Source: UBA1189 sp045594245 (GTDB lineage: Bacteria > Bacteroidota > Bacteroidia > Bacteroidales > Bacteroidaceae). Taken from it: a DNA stretch of 64,000 nt. The DNA lies in contig JAZNYG010000010.1 in NCBI GenBank assembly GCA_045594245.1, positions 1 through 64,000 of the forward strand, given 5' to 3'. The notes beneath the pieces were generated by a model, which was given only the letters and a program-made list of their open reading frames with translations, was not told where the DNA came from and did no database searches. The position numbers and the translations under genes were made by a program. Of the stretch, positions 42,333 through 51,974 are shown piece by piece (within the stretch, counting starts at the first letter, position 1; every line of letters begins with the position of its first letter).

Positions 42333-45076
42333 AATGCTTTCTTTTTCATAGGGATGAGTTTTACTTGTCCGTTTAGCCCTGAGGGGAGTGGTTCCCAATG
42401 AGCATAGCCCGTCTTCTTGTAGTTGAGGTCTACCACATTGATTTCCTTAAAACGGCGCCAAGGCACTTGCTGGCGGTCGAGCTCGGCAATACGGTTGGCG
42501 GGTAAGTTGGTCACCTCCACCTCAATCGTGTTCTTGCTAGGCTTGAGATATTGGCCCACAGTCAGCTGGAAGGGCACACACCATGCCGTACCGGCATCCT
42601 TGCCATTGATGCGTACACGAGCGCTTTCACGCACATCACCGAGGTCGAGCACCCACTCGTCGGCTGCGATAGCAGGCAGGTCAAACTGCAGAGTGTAGCG
42701 GCCTGTGGCCATCGTTGTGGTGGCATGAGGCGTGTCGAGGGTTGTCCATGAACGTGGTTCGTCGATGTCGAAGGTTCCAGATATAGATGGGGCGCTTTCC
42801 ACAAAGTCGAGTGTCCAACCATGGTCGAGCGTAAGGGCAAGCGTCTGGGGTTGCAGGTAGCACCAGTTGTCGGCCTCTACAGGTGCGGTAAAGGTTTGCA
42901 CAATGAGGCTCTGTCCTGACTTCAGTTGCAAGTACACCTGCAAACCCTCATCGGTGGTGCGCGTGGCGGCACGGCCTTTCTGTCCTGTTACGGGATCAAA
43001 TATCATAGCATCGGCATCGGCTACGCTGAGGGTGACCCATGCATCGAGCCCTTCGGATTGCAAGGCGCTGATGAAATAGTGGTGCCCCTTATCATTGCTA
43101 CGGCGGATATACTGCATGCCGTGTTGGGTCTTCACCTCCTCGGGCTGAACACCGCAGAGGGCAAGCGTCTTGCCATAATCATCACCTATGATGACCCGGC
43201 CTGTCCCTGATTTGCTGGCTGCTTCCAATCGTTCCATTGCTTTGTTGAATGCCTTGCGACGCGCCTCAAGGTTCCCATATCCGGGTACATCCTCGGGCAT
43301 ACCACCGATGAAGACTACCGTAGCACCATTGCGTACGAGCTTCTCCAAGTGGGCAAGCACATCGGCAGGCATACGTTTCACTCCAGGCACGATGATGGCC
43401 TTGTAGGATGCGCCGCCTGAGGTGACGAGCTGATTGTTGACGCAACGGGTGGTGCGCACGAAACTGTCGGAGATGTAGTCCACGTCGTAGCCGTTGTTGC
43501 AAATCTCATTGACTGTGGCGATGAACTTGGGAGCCACACGATGCATCTTATGGATGTCGAAAGCGAGCAGACGCCCCTTCTGCTCGTTCCACAGGTCATA
43601 GACGGGTAAGTATACGAGGAAGTCGTTGTCGGGTTTACCCATCTGTAGGAACGACTGGCAGCGGCCTATGTAGTCGAAGAAGGCAGGGGCATCGCGCCAG
43701 ATGCTGTTGGTGGGCGACATGTTGATGGAGGCATAGAAGCTCCAACCCGGCCACTCTGCTTCGCGCGGTGAGTAGGGTGTTCCGTGGAAGAACATATGAT
43801 TCACACCAGATACGAACATCAGGTCCATGTCGGGTTTGCATTGCGAGAGTGAGGTGCGGAAGTGTTCAGTGAGCCAAGTGAAAGTTTCTGACGACACGAA
43901 TGGCTTGCCACTGATGTGGGCGGCCGATGAGGCGTACTTGAGCATCGAGAGATCGGAGTCGTTCTTACGGGTGAGTGAGTCGCGACGAAGTCCTTTGATG
44001 CCGAACTCTGAGAGTCCGAAGCCCTCACATTCGGGAATATCTACCGCAGCATAGGTGTCGATGAGGTTGGCTGGCGAGCCGTGTGCCTGATTGCGGGTGA
44101 TGCTGCCCATGCGGTGTGCCCAGTTTGTCCACTGGTCAGTAAAGTTCTCCAGTAGCAGGTCCGACACTGTTTCGCGGTAGTCTGATACGATGCGGCAGGT
44201 GATGTCGGGGCGTTCAGGGTCAAGAAACTCGCGGAAATAATGCTCCAGGCGATATCCTCTACGATGGGCAAACTGTTCCAGGAAGTCGGGCGTCCAGTCG
44301 GCGCCATACACCTCGTACGAGTCGTTGAAGAAGTTGTTTGGTGCAGGAGTGCCATTGGCCTTAAAGGCCTTCTCGAATCGGCTGAGGTAACGTTTCACCG
44401 CCCCTCTGGAAAGGTGGTCGATGACATAGCCCTCGCCACCGGGAGCAGCACGCTTCACGGCCTGGCGTGTCTTGCCTATGAAGAGCGCTATTACTTGCCA
44501 CTCACCCTCGGGGGCTTGCCAACGCAAAACGCCCTTTTCATCGCATTTTTTTGTTACATCTATATGCTTGTTCCCCTGATAGACCATTACTTTATGGAGA
44601 GTTGATGTGGATGCATCCTTCTTGTTCGATACGGCAATGGGGAGCTCCACTGCCTTGCCTCCCTCGATGGTGTATTGCTCGAAGATAGCTTTCGTGGCAG
44701 CATCCTCTATCGAGGTCTCAGGACCTCCGAAGGGCCATCCTGTACCCGTACTCATGTCGATGCGCATACCCACCTCCTTACCTTTGTTGATGGTATATTC
44801 GAGCGCCTTCATCCATTCGGGTGTGAGGAATGAAAGTTCGTTCTCTTCGTTGTTCTGCACGCCATAGATGGGTGTAATCTCCAACTCGCCCAACCCTGCA
44901 TGGGCATACTCCTCCATGTTATAGCTGAGGTTGTTTTCGTCGACAGCACTGCCCAGCCACCACCAGCGTGCGGCGGGTTTAGCTGTCTGTGTCAGTTCGG
45001 GCCACTCCTGAGCGATACTCCCCAGCGGCAGCAGCAACAATGCGGATGCGCAAAGTATACGTTCGATGTTTTTCAT
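42329..45076 (-). CDS. GH106-type alpha-L-rhamnosidase
   Basis: A 915-aa secreted enzyme with a signal peptide (RILCASALLLLPLGSIAQ). The opening of the mature protein (KPAARWWWLGSAVDENNL, YAHAGLGELEITPIYGV) and MRIDMSTGTGWPFGGPE are typical of GH106 (PF17132). The C-terminal part has beta-sandwich segments including RVRINGKDAGTAWCVPF and NTIEVEVTNLPANR. GH106 enzymes remove alpha-L-rhamnose, for example from rhamnogalacturonans; this is family knowledge and the exact linkage is unknown. It overlaps msrA downstream and is near a CE12 esterase, which suggests pectin side-chain use. Confidence 0.9.
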   Translation of the reverse strand: MKNIERILCASALLLLPLGSIAQEWPELTQTAKPAARWWWLGSAVDENNLSYNMEEYAHAGLGELEITPIYGVQNNEENELSFLTPEWMKALEYTINKGKEVGMRIDMSTGTGWPFGGPETSIEDAATKAIFEQYTIEGGKAVELPIAVSNKKDASTSTLHKVMVYQGNKHIDVTKKCDEKGVLRWQAPEGEWQVIALFIGKTRQAVKRAAPGGEGYVIDHLSRGAVKRYLSRFEKAFKANGTPAPNNFFNDSYEVYGADWTPDFLEQFAHRRGYRLEHYFREFLDPERPDITCRIVSDYRETVSDLLLENFTDQWTNWAHRMGSITRNQAHGSPANLIDTYAAVDIPECEGFGLSEFGIKGLRRDSLTRKNDSDLSMLKYASSAAHISGKPFVSSETFTWLTEHFRTSLSQCKPDMDLMFVSGVNHMFFHGTPYSPREAEWPGWSFYASINMSPTNSIWRDAPAFFDYIGRCQSFLQMGKPDNDFLVYLPVYDLWNEQKGRLLAFDIHKMHRVAPKFIATVNEICNNGYDVDYISDSFVRTTRCVNNQLVTSGGASYKAIIVPGVKRMPADVLAHLEKLVRNGATVVFIGGMPEDVPGYGNLEARRKAFNKAMERLEAASKSGTGRVIIGDDYGKTLALCGVQPEEVKTQHGMQYIRRSNDKGHHYFISALQSEGLDAWVTLSVADADAMIFDPVTGQKGRAATRTTDEGLQVYLQLKSGQSLIVQTFTAPVEADNWCYLQPQTLALTLDHGWTLDFVESAPSISGTFDIDEPRSWTTLDTPHATTTMATGRYTLQFDLPAIAADEWVLDLGDVRESARVRINGKDAGTAWCVPFQLTVGQYLKPSKNTIEVEVTNLPANRIAELDRQQVPWRRFKEINVVDLNYKKTGYAHWEPLPSGLNGQVKLIPMKKKAL

Positions 45077-45222
45077 ATTTATAGAAGTTAGTCATTCATT
45101 CCGTACAAAATTACACAAAAATCTCAAAATATACAGCATTATGGCATTGTAGTATGAAAAAAGTTTGTACATTTGTACCCAACACTATCATTATTTATTA
45201 AACAAAGAAAGTAAAAAGCATT

Positions 45223-45573
45223 ATGAAGAAAGTATTATTGGCTATGGTAGCCGTTGCAGTTCTCACTATGACATCATGCTGCAACAAGAAAGCAAAGGAT
45301 GCCACTTGTGATAAGGCCGCCACGGAGTGTGCTGCGCAGAAGGAATGCGACAAGGCTTGCGAAAAAACCTGTGAGATGCCTGATTCTTGCAAGAAAGCCT
45401 GTGCTACTCCTTGTGACAAGGCCTGTGAAAAACCTTGCGACAAGGCCTGTGATAAGGCTGAAGGCAAGTGCGACAAGGCTGCTTGCGAGAAAAAGTGCGA
45501 TAAGGCCGAGGCTCAGTGCGAGAAAGCCTGCGACAAGGCTGACAAGTGTGCTAAGGCTTGCGACAAGCAGTAA
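45223..45573 (+). CDS. Cysteine-lysine repeat lipoprotein
   Basis: A 116-aa protein. The signal peptide ends in the lipobox TMTSC (Cys19). The rest consists of imperfect repeats of the form C-D-K-A-C-E/D-K (CDKACEKPCDKACDKAEGK and similar). There are 20 cysteines, spaced mostly three to four residues apart, alternating with Lys and Glu/Asp. It has no known fold; metallothionein-like metal or redox binding at the cell surface is a guess. The repetitive coding sequence opens long spurious ORFs in other frames. It has its own intrinsic terminator at 45595. Confidence 0.8.
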   Translation: MKKVLLAMVAVAVLTMTSCCNKKAKDATCDKAATECAAQKECDKACEKTCEMPDSCKKACATPCDKACEKPCDKACDKAEGKCDKAACEKKCDKAEAQCEKACDKADKCAKACDKQ

Positions 45574-45594
45574 TCTTACATACATTTATAATAA

Positions 45595-45627
45595 GAGAGA
45601 CATCCTTGCGGGTGTCTCTCTTTGTTT
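45595..45627 (+). terminator. Intrinsic terminator of the Cys-Lys lipoprotein gene
   Basis: GAGAGACA (45595-45602) pairs with TGTCTCTC (45613-45620), followed by TTTGTTTTTT. It can also serve the convergent CE12 gene. Confidence 0.9.
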
Positions 45628-45637
45628 TTTGGAAAAC

Positions 45638-46918
45638 TTAATTGCCGTCGGGTTTGAGAATCTCCACGAAACGGCTGTCATCCCATTGGAAAGCAGCACG
45701 ATCGTCGGGGTGTGCCGGGTCGTAGGGAGTGTAGTCGGGTCGCAGATGCTTCAAGATGTTGAGGTCAAGCTTCTTCATTCCCTCAATAATGCACTTGCTT
45801 ATCTGGTAAGCACCATAGGGGTTGAAGTGTGTGTTGTCGGCCAGTGGCTTCGACTGTCCCGGATAGGTGTTGGCAGGGTAGTGCACGAAAGCACCCTTCG
45901 ATGCCTCGGGCCCCATTGCCTCATACAGGGTGCGTGTCATGGCATGCAGGTCGATGAGGTGCACCTTCTCACGGTCGGCAAGGAAGCGGGTTGCATCGGG
46001 ATAGTCGAGGTGTGTGTCGGTGATTTTACCCTCCTCGTTGAAGCTGCGGCGTTGGGTAGGCGTCACCAGAATCGGAGTAGCCCCGCGGCGGCGAGCTTCG
46101 TCGACGAAAATCTTCATATTATACATGAAGGAGTAGAAGGCGCCGTCGCCCACTCCCTTGCGCTTCTGGTCGTTGTGCCCAAACTCTACCACGATATAGT
46201 CGCCCTTCTTCACTTGGCTGAGCAACTTCTTCAATCGCTTGGCACCGATGAAGGTAGTGGCCGTCTCGCCCGACTCGGCATAGTTGGCAAAGCATACGTT
46301 CTCGTCGAAGAATCGTGGTATCATTTGCCCCCAACTGGCCCATGGCTCATTGTCCTGATCCACCACGGTTGAGTTTCCGCATAGGAAGATGGTGGGGACA
46401 TCGTCGACCTTCTCGATGGTCATCTCCACAATCTGTGGTGCAGGTCCATTGACCTCGATGGTGAGCTTGTCGTCCCAGTTGAGTTTGCCTTTTTCACGGT
46501 CTTTGATGCGCACATGCTCGTCACCCTCGATGAGAGTGTTGCGTTTGTTGATGGTGAAGGTGCAGGTCTTGTACTCCCCCTTCTTTGTTTCCACGCGCTC
46601 ATAGAACAGTCGGCGGCTCTCGCCACGCAGTGTCGTGATGCCTGCTTTGCGGCGGTTACCCACCACGATATTTACTCGATAGTTGCCATCGGGTACATCT
46701 ACAGAGAAATAAAATGGCTGTAGGCTTGATGGCTGAGTATTTGCTTCTACAAAGTCATATCCATAACCATTTCCATTGCTATATAGTGTTTCAGACGTTA
46801 CAAGAGTGTATCCTTCCTTGGCCTTCTTCTTGCCCGAGAAATCAAACTTGTAACTGGTAGTTTGTGCGCTCAGTAAGGTGCAGTAGCACACAAAGAGCAA
46901 AGTAATGTGTTTTCTCAT
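45638..46918 (-). CDS. CE12-type rhamnogalacturonan acetylesterase
   Basis: A 426-aa secreted protein. It has a signal peptide (ITLLFVCYCTLLSAQ), an N-terminal galactose-binding-like beta-sandwich (SYKFDFSG..., YFSVDVPDGNYRVNIVVG), and an SGNH hydrolase domain. Block I is IFLCGNSTVVDQD, the oxyanion block is ANYAESGETATTF, block III is VEFGHNDQK, and block V is DNTHFNPYGA (Asp-His). This matches CE12 esterases that remove acetyl groups from rhamnogalacturonan. With GH106 nearby, it supports pectin breakdown. Confidence 0.9.
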   Translation of the reverse strand: MRKHITLLFVCYCTLLSAQTTSYKFDFSGKKKAKEGYTLVTSETLYSNGNGYGYDFVEANTQPSSLQPFYFSVDVPDGNYRVNIVVGNRRKAGITTLRGESRRLFYERVETKKGEYKTCTFTINKRNTLIEGDEHVRIKDREKGKLNWDDKLTIEVNGPAPQIVEMTIEKVDDVPTIFLCGNSTVVDQDNEPWASWGQMIPRFFDENVCFANYAESGETATTFIGAKRLKKLLSQVKKGDYIVVEFGHNDQKRKGVGDGAFYSFMYNMKIFVDEARRRGATPILVTPTQRRSFNEEGKITDTHLDYPDATRFLADREKVHLIDLHAMTRTLYEAMGPEASKGAFVHYPANTYPGQSKPLADNTHFNPYGAYQISKCIIEGMKKLDLNILKHLRPDYTPYDPAHPDDRAAFQWDDSRFVEILKPDGN

Positions 46919-47126
46919 AATGATTATATTATTATCAGATTAATTAAACGCAAATGTAGTACAAAAAATTGACATGGAAGAGATAATTTAAGCTAAGTTT
47001 TAACATTTAGTGTGAGAACTTGAAATTTCAATGAGTTTAGCTTTTTGAAAACAGATAAACTTTTCGTGGGTTGGTGGCATAGATATAAATCTATTTTTGT
47101 ACTTTTGCAAAAATACAAGGATAACT

Positions 47127-48359
47127 ATGGTACTCAACTATATCTGGATAGCCTTCTTCCTCGTAGCCTTTGTGGTGGCGCTCGTGCGCCTCATCTTCAT
47201 GGGCGACGTGGAGGTGTTTCCCGCCATCATGAATTCTACCTTTTCATCGGCCAAGACGGCTTTTGAGATTTCGCTCGGACTCACGGGCGTGCTCTCTCTC
47301 TGGCTCGGCATCATGCGCATAGGCGAGAAGGGCGGAGTGGTCAATGTGGTGGCCCGCTGGCTGGCACCGGTGTTCTCGAAGATCTTCCCCGACATCCCCA
47401 AGGGGCACCCTGTTACAGGCACCATCTTCATGAACTTTGCCGCCAACATGCTGGGACTCGACAATGCAGCCACGCCCATGGGTTTGAAGGCGATGGAGCA
47501 ACTGCAGGAACTGAACCCCAAGAAAGACACGGCAACCAACCCGATGATCATGTTCCTTGTGCTTAACACCTCGGGCTTGACCCTCGTGCCCATCAGCGTG
47601 ATGGTATACCGTGCCCAGATGGGAGCCGCACAGCCTACCGATGTGTTCGTACCCATCCTTCTGGCCACCTTCTTCTCCACCATTGTGGGCCTTATCGTCA
47701 CCTGTCTGTACCAGCGCATCAACCTGTTCAACCGTACACTCATGCTCTTCCTCGGTGCCCTGTGCACCCTGGTAGCCCTCATCATCTGGGGCTTCAGTGC
47801 CATGCCCCGCGAGCAGATGGACATGGTGTCATCGACCTTTGCCAATGTCTTCCTCTTCAGCATCATCACCAGCTTCATTATAGCGGGTATGCGTAAGAAG
47901 ATCAACGTATACGATACCTTCATCGAGGGTGCCAAGGAGGGCTTCGAGACCGCCGTGCGCATTATCCCCTACCTGGTGGCCATATTAGTGGCTATCGGCG
48001 TGTTCCGCGCTTCGGGTGCCATGGACTTCCTCATCGACGGCATAGCCTGGTGCGTAGCAGCTCTGGGTGGCGACACCGAGTTTGTGGGCGCTCTGCCCAC
48101 CGCACTGATGAAGCCGCTGAGCGGTAGCGGTGCACGCGGACTCATGGTCGATGCCATGACCACCTATGGTGCAGACTCCTTCGTAGGCCGCCTCGCCTGC
48201 CTCTTCCAGGGAGCTACCGACACCACGTTCTATATCTTGGCAGTATACTTCGGCAGTGTGGGCATACGCAAGACACGTCATGCCGTCACCTGCGGCCTCC
48301 TGGCCGACCTGGCTGGTATACTCTCGGCAATATTCATTTGTTACCTGTTCTTTGGATAG
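47127..48359 (+). CDS. Nucleoside-recognition (SpmA/SpmB-like) membrane protein
   Basis: A 410-aa polytopic protein. Two 'Gate'/nucleoside-recognition domains lie in tandem, as in fused spore-maturation proteins A and B. The first has GTIFMNFAANMLGLDNAATP and NPMIMFLVLNTSGLTLVP. The second has GALPTALMKPLSGSGARGLM and GATDTTFYILAVYFG. The start ATG 47127 follows a TACTTTTG promoter word (47099-47106); the longer in-frame start at 47097 is not needed. In non-sporulating Bacteroidota its transport role is unknown. Confidence 0.9.
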   Translation: MVLNYIWIAFFLVAFVVALVRLIFMGDVEVFPAIMNSTFSSAKTAFEISLGLTGVLSLWLGIMRIGEKGGVVNVVARWLAPVFSKIFPDIPKGHPVTGTIFMNFAANMLGLDNAATPMGLKAMEQLQELNPKKDTATNPMIMFLVLNTSGLTLVPISVMVYRAQMGAAQPTDVFVPILLATFFSTIVGLIVTCLYQRINLFNRTLMLFLGALCTLVALIIWGFSAMPREQMDMVSSTFANVFLFSIITSFIIAGMRKKINVYDTFIEGAKEGFETAVRIIPYLVAILVAIGVFRASGAMDFLIDGIAWCVAALGGDTEFVGALPTALMKPLSGSGARGLMVDAMTTYGADSFVGRLACLFQGATDTTFYILAVYFGSVGIRKTRHAVTCGLLADLAGILSAIFICYLFFG

Positions 48360-48428
48360 TCTTCTCGGAATTCTCTGAGAACTCGGAAAACTCATAATTC
48401 ATAATTCAAAATTCAGAATTAACCAAAC
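48360..48428 (+). repeat. AT-rich repeat spacer before ybeY
   Basis: ATAATTCATAATTCAAAATTC-type words follow GAATTCTCTGAGAACTCGG. The latter is similar to the reverse complement of part of the sufB-sufC spacer (12343-12400). Confidence 0.5.
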
Positions 48429-48839
48429 ATGATTACCTACCACACCGAAGGCACCGTGATGCCATCCATCAAGAAGCGCGAGACTACTGCATGGGTACGC
48501 GCCGTAGCCGCCACCTATGGCAAGAAAGTGGGCGACGTGAGCTATATCTTCTGCAACGACAAGCGCATCCTCGAGGTCAACCGCGAGTTTCTGCAACACG
48601 ACTATTACACCGATATCATCACCTTCGACTACACCGAGGGCGATGTCATCAGTGGCGACCTCTTCATCAGCCTTGACACCGTGAAGAGCAATAGCGAGCA
48701 GTTTGCCACCGAATACGATGAGGAACTGCACCGCACCATCATCCATGGCATACTCCACCTCTGCGGCATCAACGACAAGGGCCCCGGTGAGCGTGAAATC
48801 ATGGAAGCTGCCGAGAACCGTGCGCTGGCGATGCGATAA
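48429..48839 (+). CDS. ybeY: rRNA maturation endoribonuclease YbeY
   Basis: A 136-aa protein. The metal site HGILHLCGINDKG is recognisable (H-G-x-L-H-x2-G). The usual third His of the HxxxHxxxxxH motif is Lys/absent here, as I recall for other Bacteroidota YbeY proteins. YYTDIITFDYTEGDVISGDLFI is the typical preceding segment. It acts in 16S rRNA 3'-end processing and ribosome quality control. It is the downstream neighbour of the nucleoside-recognition gene, with a 69-bp repeat-rich spacer. Confidence 0.93.
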   Translation: MITYHTEGTVMPSIKKRETTAWVRAVAATYGKKVGDVSYIFCNDKRILEVNREFLQHDYYTDIITFDYTEGDVISGDLFISLDTVKSNSEQFATEYDEELHRTIIHGILHLCGINDKGPGEREIMEAAENRALAMR

Positions 48840-48909
48840 TATCAAAATCTATCTGCAAGATTTCTAAGTTCTTAGGTGTTTTCAGAAATGCCGAGACACG
48901 GAAGCGCCC

Positions 48910-51867
48910 TTACTTGATAGCTATCTTCTTACCGTTATGGATATACAAACCCTTGGTGGGCTTGATATGCCGACGGCCTTGCAGGTCATAGTATACCGAC
49001 TGGACCATAGGTCTATTGAACTCAATCGCCTCTATGCCGGTATTCATGTCACGCTCCACGACAATCTCCACGACTTCGCTTTTGAGGTGAACCGCCCCTG
49101 TGGGGAGTTCGCCTGAAACCACCATATATCCGTAGGGGATATACTCCTCGTATGCGGGGTATGCACTACCTGCAGGCAGACGGAACTCCTTCTTGCCTAC
49201 GATGATGCCGCGGAAGTAGAACTGATAGGTCAGTATGCCGCTTTCACCCTCCTCCAACTCATTGTTGACAGGCGTTTCCATGAGCCAGAAAGAGGCACCG
49301 TTGCTGCTGCCATGGGCAAAGAGGCGGGTCTTGGTAGTGTTGCTCACATTATTGTTTACAGCCTGTCCTGAGGTGCTGTTGTAGCAGATGGCTACGTAGC
49401 CGGGGAATGTGGTGGTGTCGAACTCCCATTCAGTCTTGTTGGTGCTCAGTTCAACCATAGTGCCACTGTTGCCGTTGGCTGCATAGAGGTACTTGTAGCT
49501 GACATTGCTGCGGAGGTAGAACTTGCCTTCAGCGGGGGCCGCCTCCAAGGTCCATTGCGTACATGCATTGCCTTGGCCATTCAGGGTGCCGTTGTCATCG
49601 GCAAGGCATTGCCCACGGTCGGTACTCTTGTTGGTGAAGGTAACAATGCTGCCATCGCTGATGACGGAGGCTGGGGCTTGGCGTGGCACGTAGTCGTCCA
49701 TCCAGTGACGTGCATAGATGTATTCGCCAAGGTCGAGCATCTCGGTGTCGATGGTCATGCGGCGCACGAAGCTTCTCCAGTCCTTCTTCTCCTGAGGTGT
49801 CCATCCAGCCTCGGCCACACACATGAAGCGGGGTAGGGCAAGGTACTCCAAGTATTCGTTGCTGCTGACATGCTCTGTCCAGAAGGTTGCCTGCACACCG
49901 ATGTAGTACTTGGCATTCTCTGCACTGACATTGATTGGCACGGGCATATAGTTGTATGTGGCAGACACGGCATCGTTGCCCGAGCCTGCTGCTGTGGGTT
50001 CGCCATAGTCGTTGCTCTGCTTGCGGTTGATATAGTAGCAGCCGCTGCCCCATTCCGTGATGATGGCATTCAAGCCCAATGAAGCTGCCTTGGCTGCTCC
50101 GCTCTGACAGGGGTTCCAGCACATGATGGTAGCTCCCGACTGCTTCATCAGGTCAAGGTCGGCTCCACCCTCCGTGATGCTCTCGTTCCAGCAGAACATC
50201 TTCTTGCCTAAGGTTCCAAGATGCGCGTTTATCTCACGGATAAACTCGGTCTGCAAAGCGCGGTAGCTGCTCTTACCCAACTGTCTCAGCTTCTCCTGAC
50301 AGAGGGCGTTCGACTCCCATTGAGTGGTAGGACACTCGTCGCCACCGATGTGGAAATAGGGGTAGGGAAAGATGTCGCACAGCTCGGTGATGATATTCTT
50401 GGCAAACTGCACGGCCTCGGGATTGGCTACATTGAGTACATCTGAACTGATACCGCCATTGGTCCACACTTCTGGGGCGTAGTCGGGATGACAACTGTAC
50501 TCGGGATAGGCATGCATAGCAGCCACGAAGTGTCCGGGCATGTCCACCTCGGGGAGCACATCGATATGACGCTCAGCGGCATAGCGAACCACCTCTCTCA
50601 TCTCCTCCTGGGTATAGTAGAATGGGCCATACTTGCGACCCGTCTGCGCACCTTCGCCAGTCCAATATACCTGTCCGTTCTCCTCGATGCGAGTGATGGG
50701 AGTGTCATAGCTACTCTTGCGCTCAGCACCGACGGTAGTGAGCAACGGGTATTGCTTGATTTCGGCACGCCATCCCTGGTCGTCGGTCAAATGCCAGTGG
50801 AAGACGTTCATCTTATAGATGGCCATCAGGTCAATCATCTTCTTCACCTGCTCGATGGTGAAGAAATGGCGGCTCACGTCGAGCATAAAGCCGCGGTATG
50901 CAAAGCGTGGCTCGTCCTCGATGCGCGACACGGGCAGGGCATACACCGTACCCTCATCGCCCGGCTTGCCCAATATCACATTGGCAGGGAGCAGACGCAT
51001 GAAACTCTGCATGGCATAGTACACACCGTCCGACGTAGAGGCCTGGATTGTGATGCCATCCTTAGTGATTTCCGTCGTGTAACCCTCTGGAGCGAGTGTA
51101 GCGTTCTCCTCGATAACGATGTCGGCCTCGCCATCCGATGCCTTGCAGCCAAGGCCAGTAGCTTCGTTCAGGGTGGCGATGAGTCGCACCACATCGGCCA
51201 ACACCTGGCTCTGCTCGCTGCTGTCGGCAAACTTACCTACGGCAATGGTAAAGCCCTCTTTCAGAACAAACTCGCCCTCACCCACGGTTGCTGTCTTGGG
51301 AGCGGGTATCAGGCTAAGCGACTTCACCTCTTTTGTCTGCACATTCTCTGCGAGATACATCTTCAGGCGGCGCGAACCATTGGGAGTCGTGGTGCCGACC
51401 CACGTAGTAGGATTGGCCCCGTTTGCCGTCATATCTATGGCTTGGCCATTGGAGTTGAGTATGGTAAGATAACCATCTGAACTAAAGTGTATTGCACTTG
51501 ACTGCTCCGCAGATGAGGTCTTGATGGCACTGCCGTTGCTAGCACCAAGGTTCATATTCTTGCCTGTGGCAGCATTGACAATAATCCACTCGCTTCCGCT
51601 GGCTTTCAGAGTCCAAAGATGTGCTCCCACAGACTCGCCTTCCGTAGGAAACGTAGCATTGCCCTTCACCTGTCCGCCATTGTCGTAGAGGTAAAACTCT
51701 CTTTGGCTCTGATCCATACCGGAGATGATATAGTAGGTATCGGCTTGAACTGAGCCCTTCACTTGAGCACCCTTCGTGGCAGACAACTGCTCTGTCACGA
51801 TTACACCAGCTGTGGACGAGAGAGCCACCGCCATAAACATAGAAATGAACGTAAATAGTTTTCTCAT
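48910..51867 (-). CDS. GH20 beta-N-acetylhexosaminidase
   Basis: A 985-aa secreted enzyme. ATG 51867 gives a good signal peptide (MRKLFTFISMFMAVALSSTA); 51891 is an alternative. The N-terminal region is ricin-like (QREFYLYDNGGQVKG). Domain GH20b precedes the catalytic barrel, which starts RGFMLDVSRHFFTIEQVKK. The catalytic Asp-Glu is in YFHIGGDECPTTQWE (about residue 510). A C-terminal lectin-like region and the end motif YDLQGRRHIKPTKGLYI follow. It removes terminal GlcNAc/GalNAc from host or dietary glycans. Together with the M60 protease it points to mucin use. Confidence 0.95.
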   Translation of the reverse strand: MRKLFTFISMFMAVALSSTAGVIVTEQLSATKGAQVKGSVQADTYYIISGMDQSQREFYLYDNGGQVKGNATFPTEGESVGAHLWTLKASGSEWIIVNAATGKNMNLGASNGSAIKTSSAEQSSAIHFSSDGYLTILNSNGQAIDMTANGANPTTWVGTTTPNGSRRLKMYLAENVQTKEVKSLSLIPAPKTATVGEGEFVLKEGFTIAVGKFADSSEQSQVLADVVRLIATLNEATGLGCKASDGEADIVIEENATLAPEGYTTEITKDGITIQASTSDGVYYAMQSFMRLLPANVILGKPGDEGTVYALPVSRIEDEPRFAYRGFMLDVSRHFFTIEQVKKMIDLMAIYKMNVFHWHLTDDQGWRAEIKQYPLLTTVGAERKSSYDTPITRIEENGQVYWTGEGAQTGRKYGPFYYTQEEMREVVRYAAERHIDVLPEVDMPGHFVAAMHAYPEYSCHPDYAPEVWTNGGISSDVLNVANPEAVQFAKNIITELCDIFPYPYFHIGGDECPTTQWESNALCQEKLRQLGKSSYRALQTEFIREINAHLGTLGKKMFCWNESITEGGADLDLMKQSGATIMCWNPCQSGAAKAASLGLNAIITEWGSGCYYINRKQSNDYGEPTAAGSGNDAVSATYNYMPVPINVSAENAKYYIGVQATFWTEHVSSNEYLEYLALPRFMCVAEAGWTPQEKKDWRSFVRRMTIDTEMLDLGEYIYARHWMDDYVPRQAPASVISDGSIVTFTNKSTDRGQCLADDNGTLNGQGNACTQWTLEAAPAEGKFYLRSNVSYKYLYAANGNSGTMVELSTNKTEWEFDTTTFPGYVAICYNSTSGQAVNNNVSNTTKTRLFAHGSSNGASFWLMETPVNNELEEGESGILTYQFYFRGIIVGKKEFRLPAGSAYPAYEEYIPYGYMVVSGELPTGAVHLKSEVVEIVVERDMNTGIEAIEFNRPMVQSVYYDLQGRRHIKPTKGLYIHNGKKIAIK

Positions 51868-51974
51868 AGCATTATTGTTTATTGTTTTCATCCTTTTAAT
51901 TCACAAATATATAGATTTGTTCAGAAATATGAGCAAAGCAGTTCAAGAAAATTTAAAATAAGCGAATAACAACC

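Noticed and set aside
45299..46372. 357-aa + strand ORF across the Cys-Lys lipoprotein and CE12 gene
   Set aside because: It starts out of frame in the repeat gene and runs antisense through the CE12 gene and its terminator.
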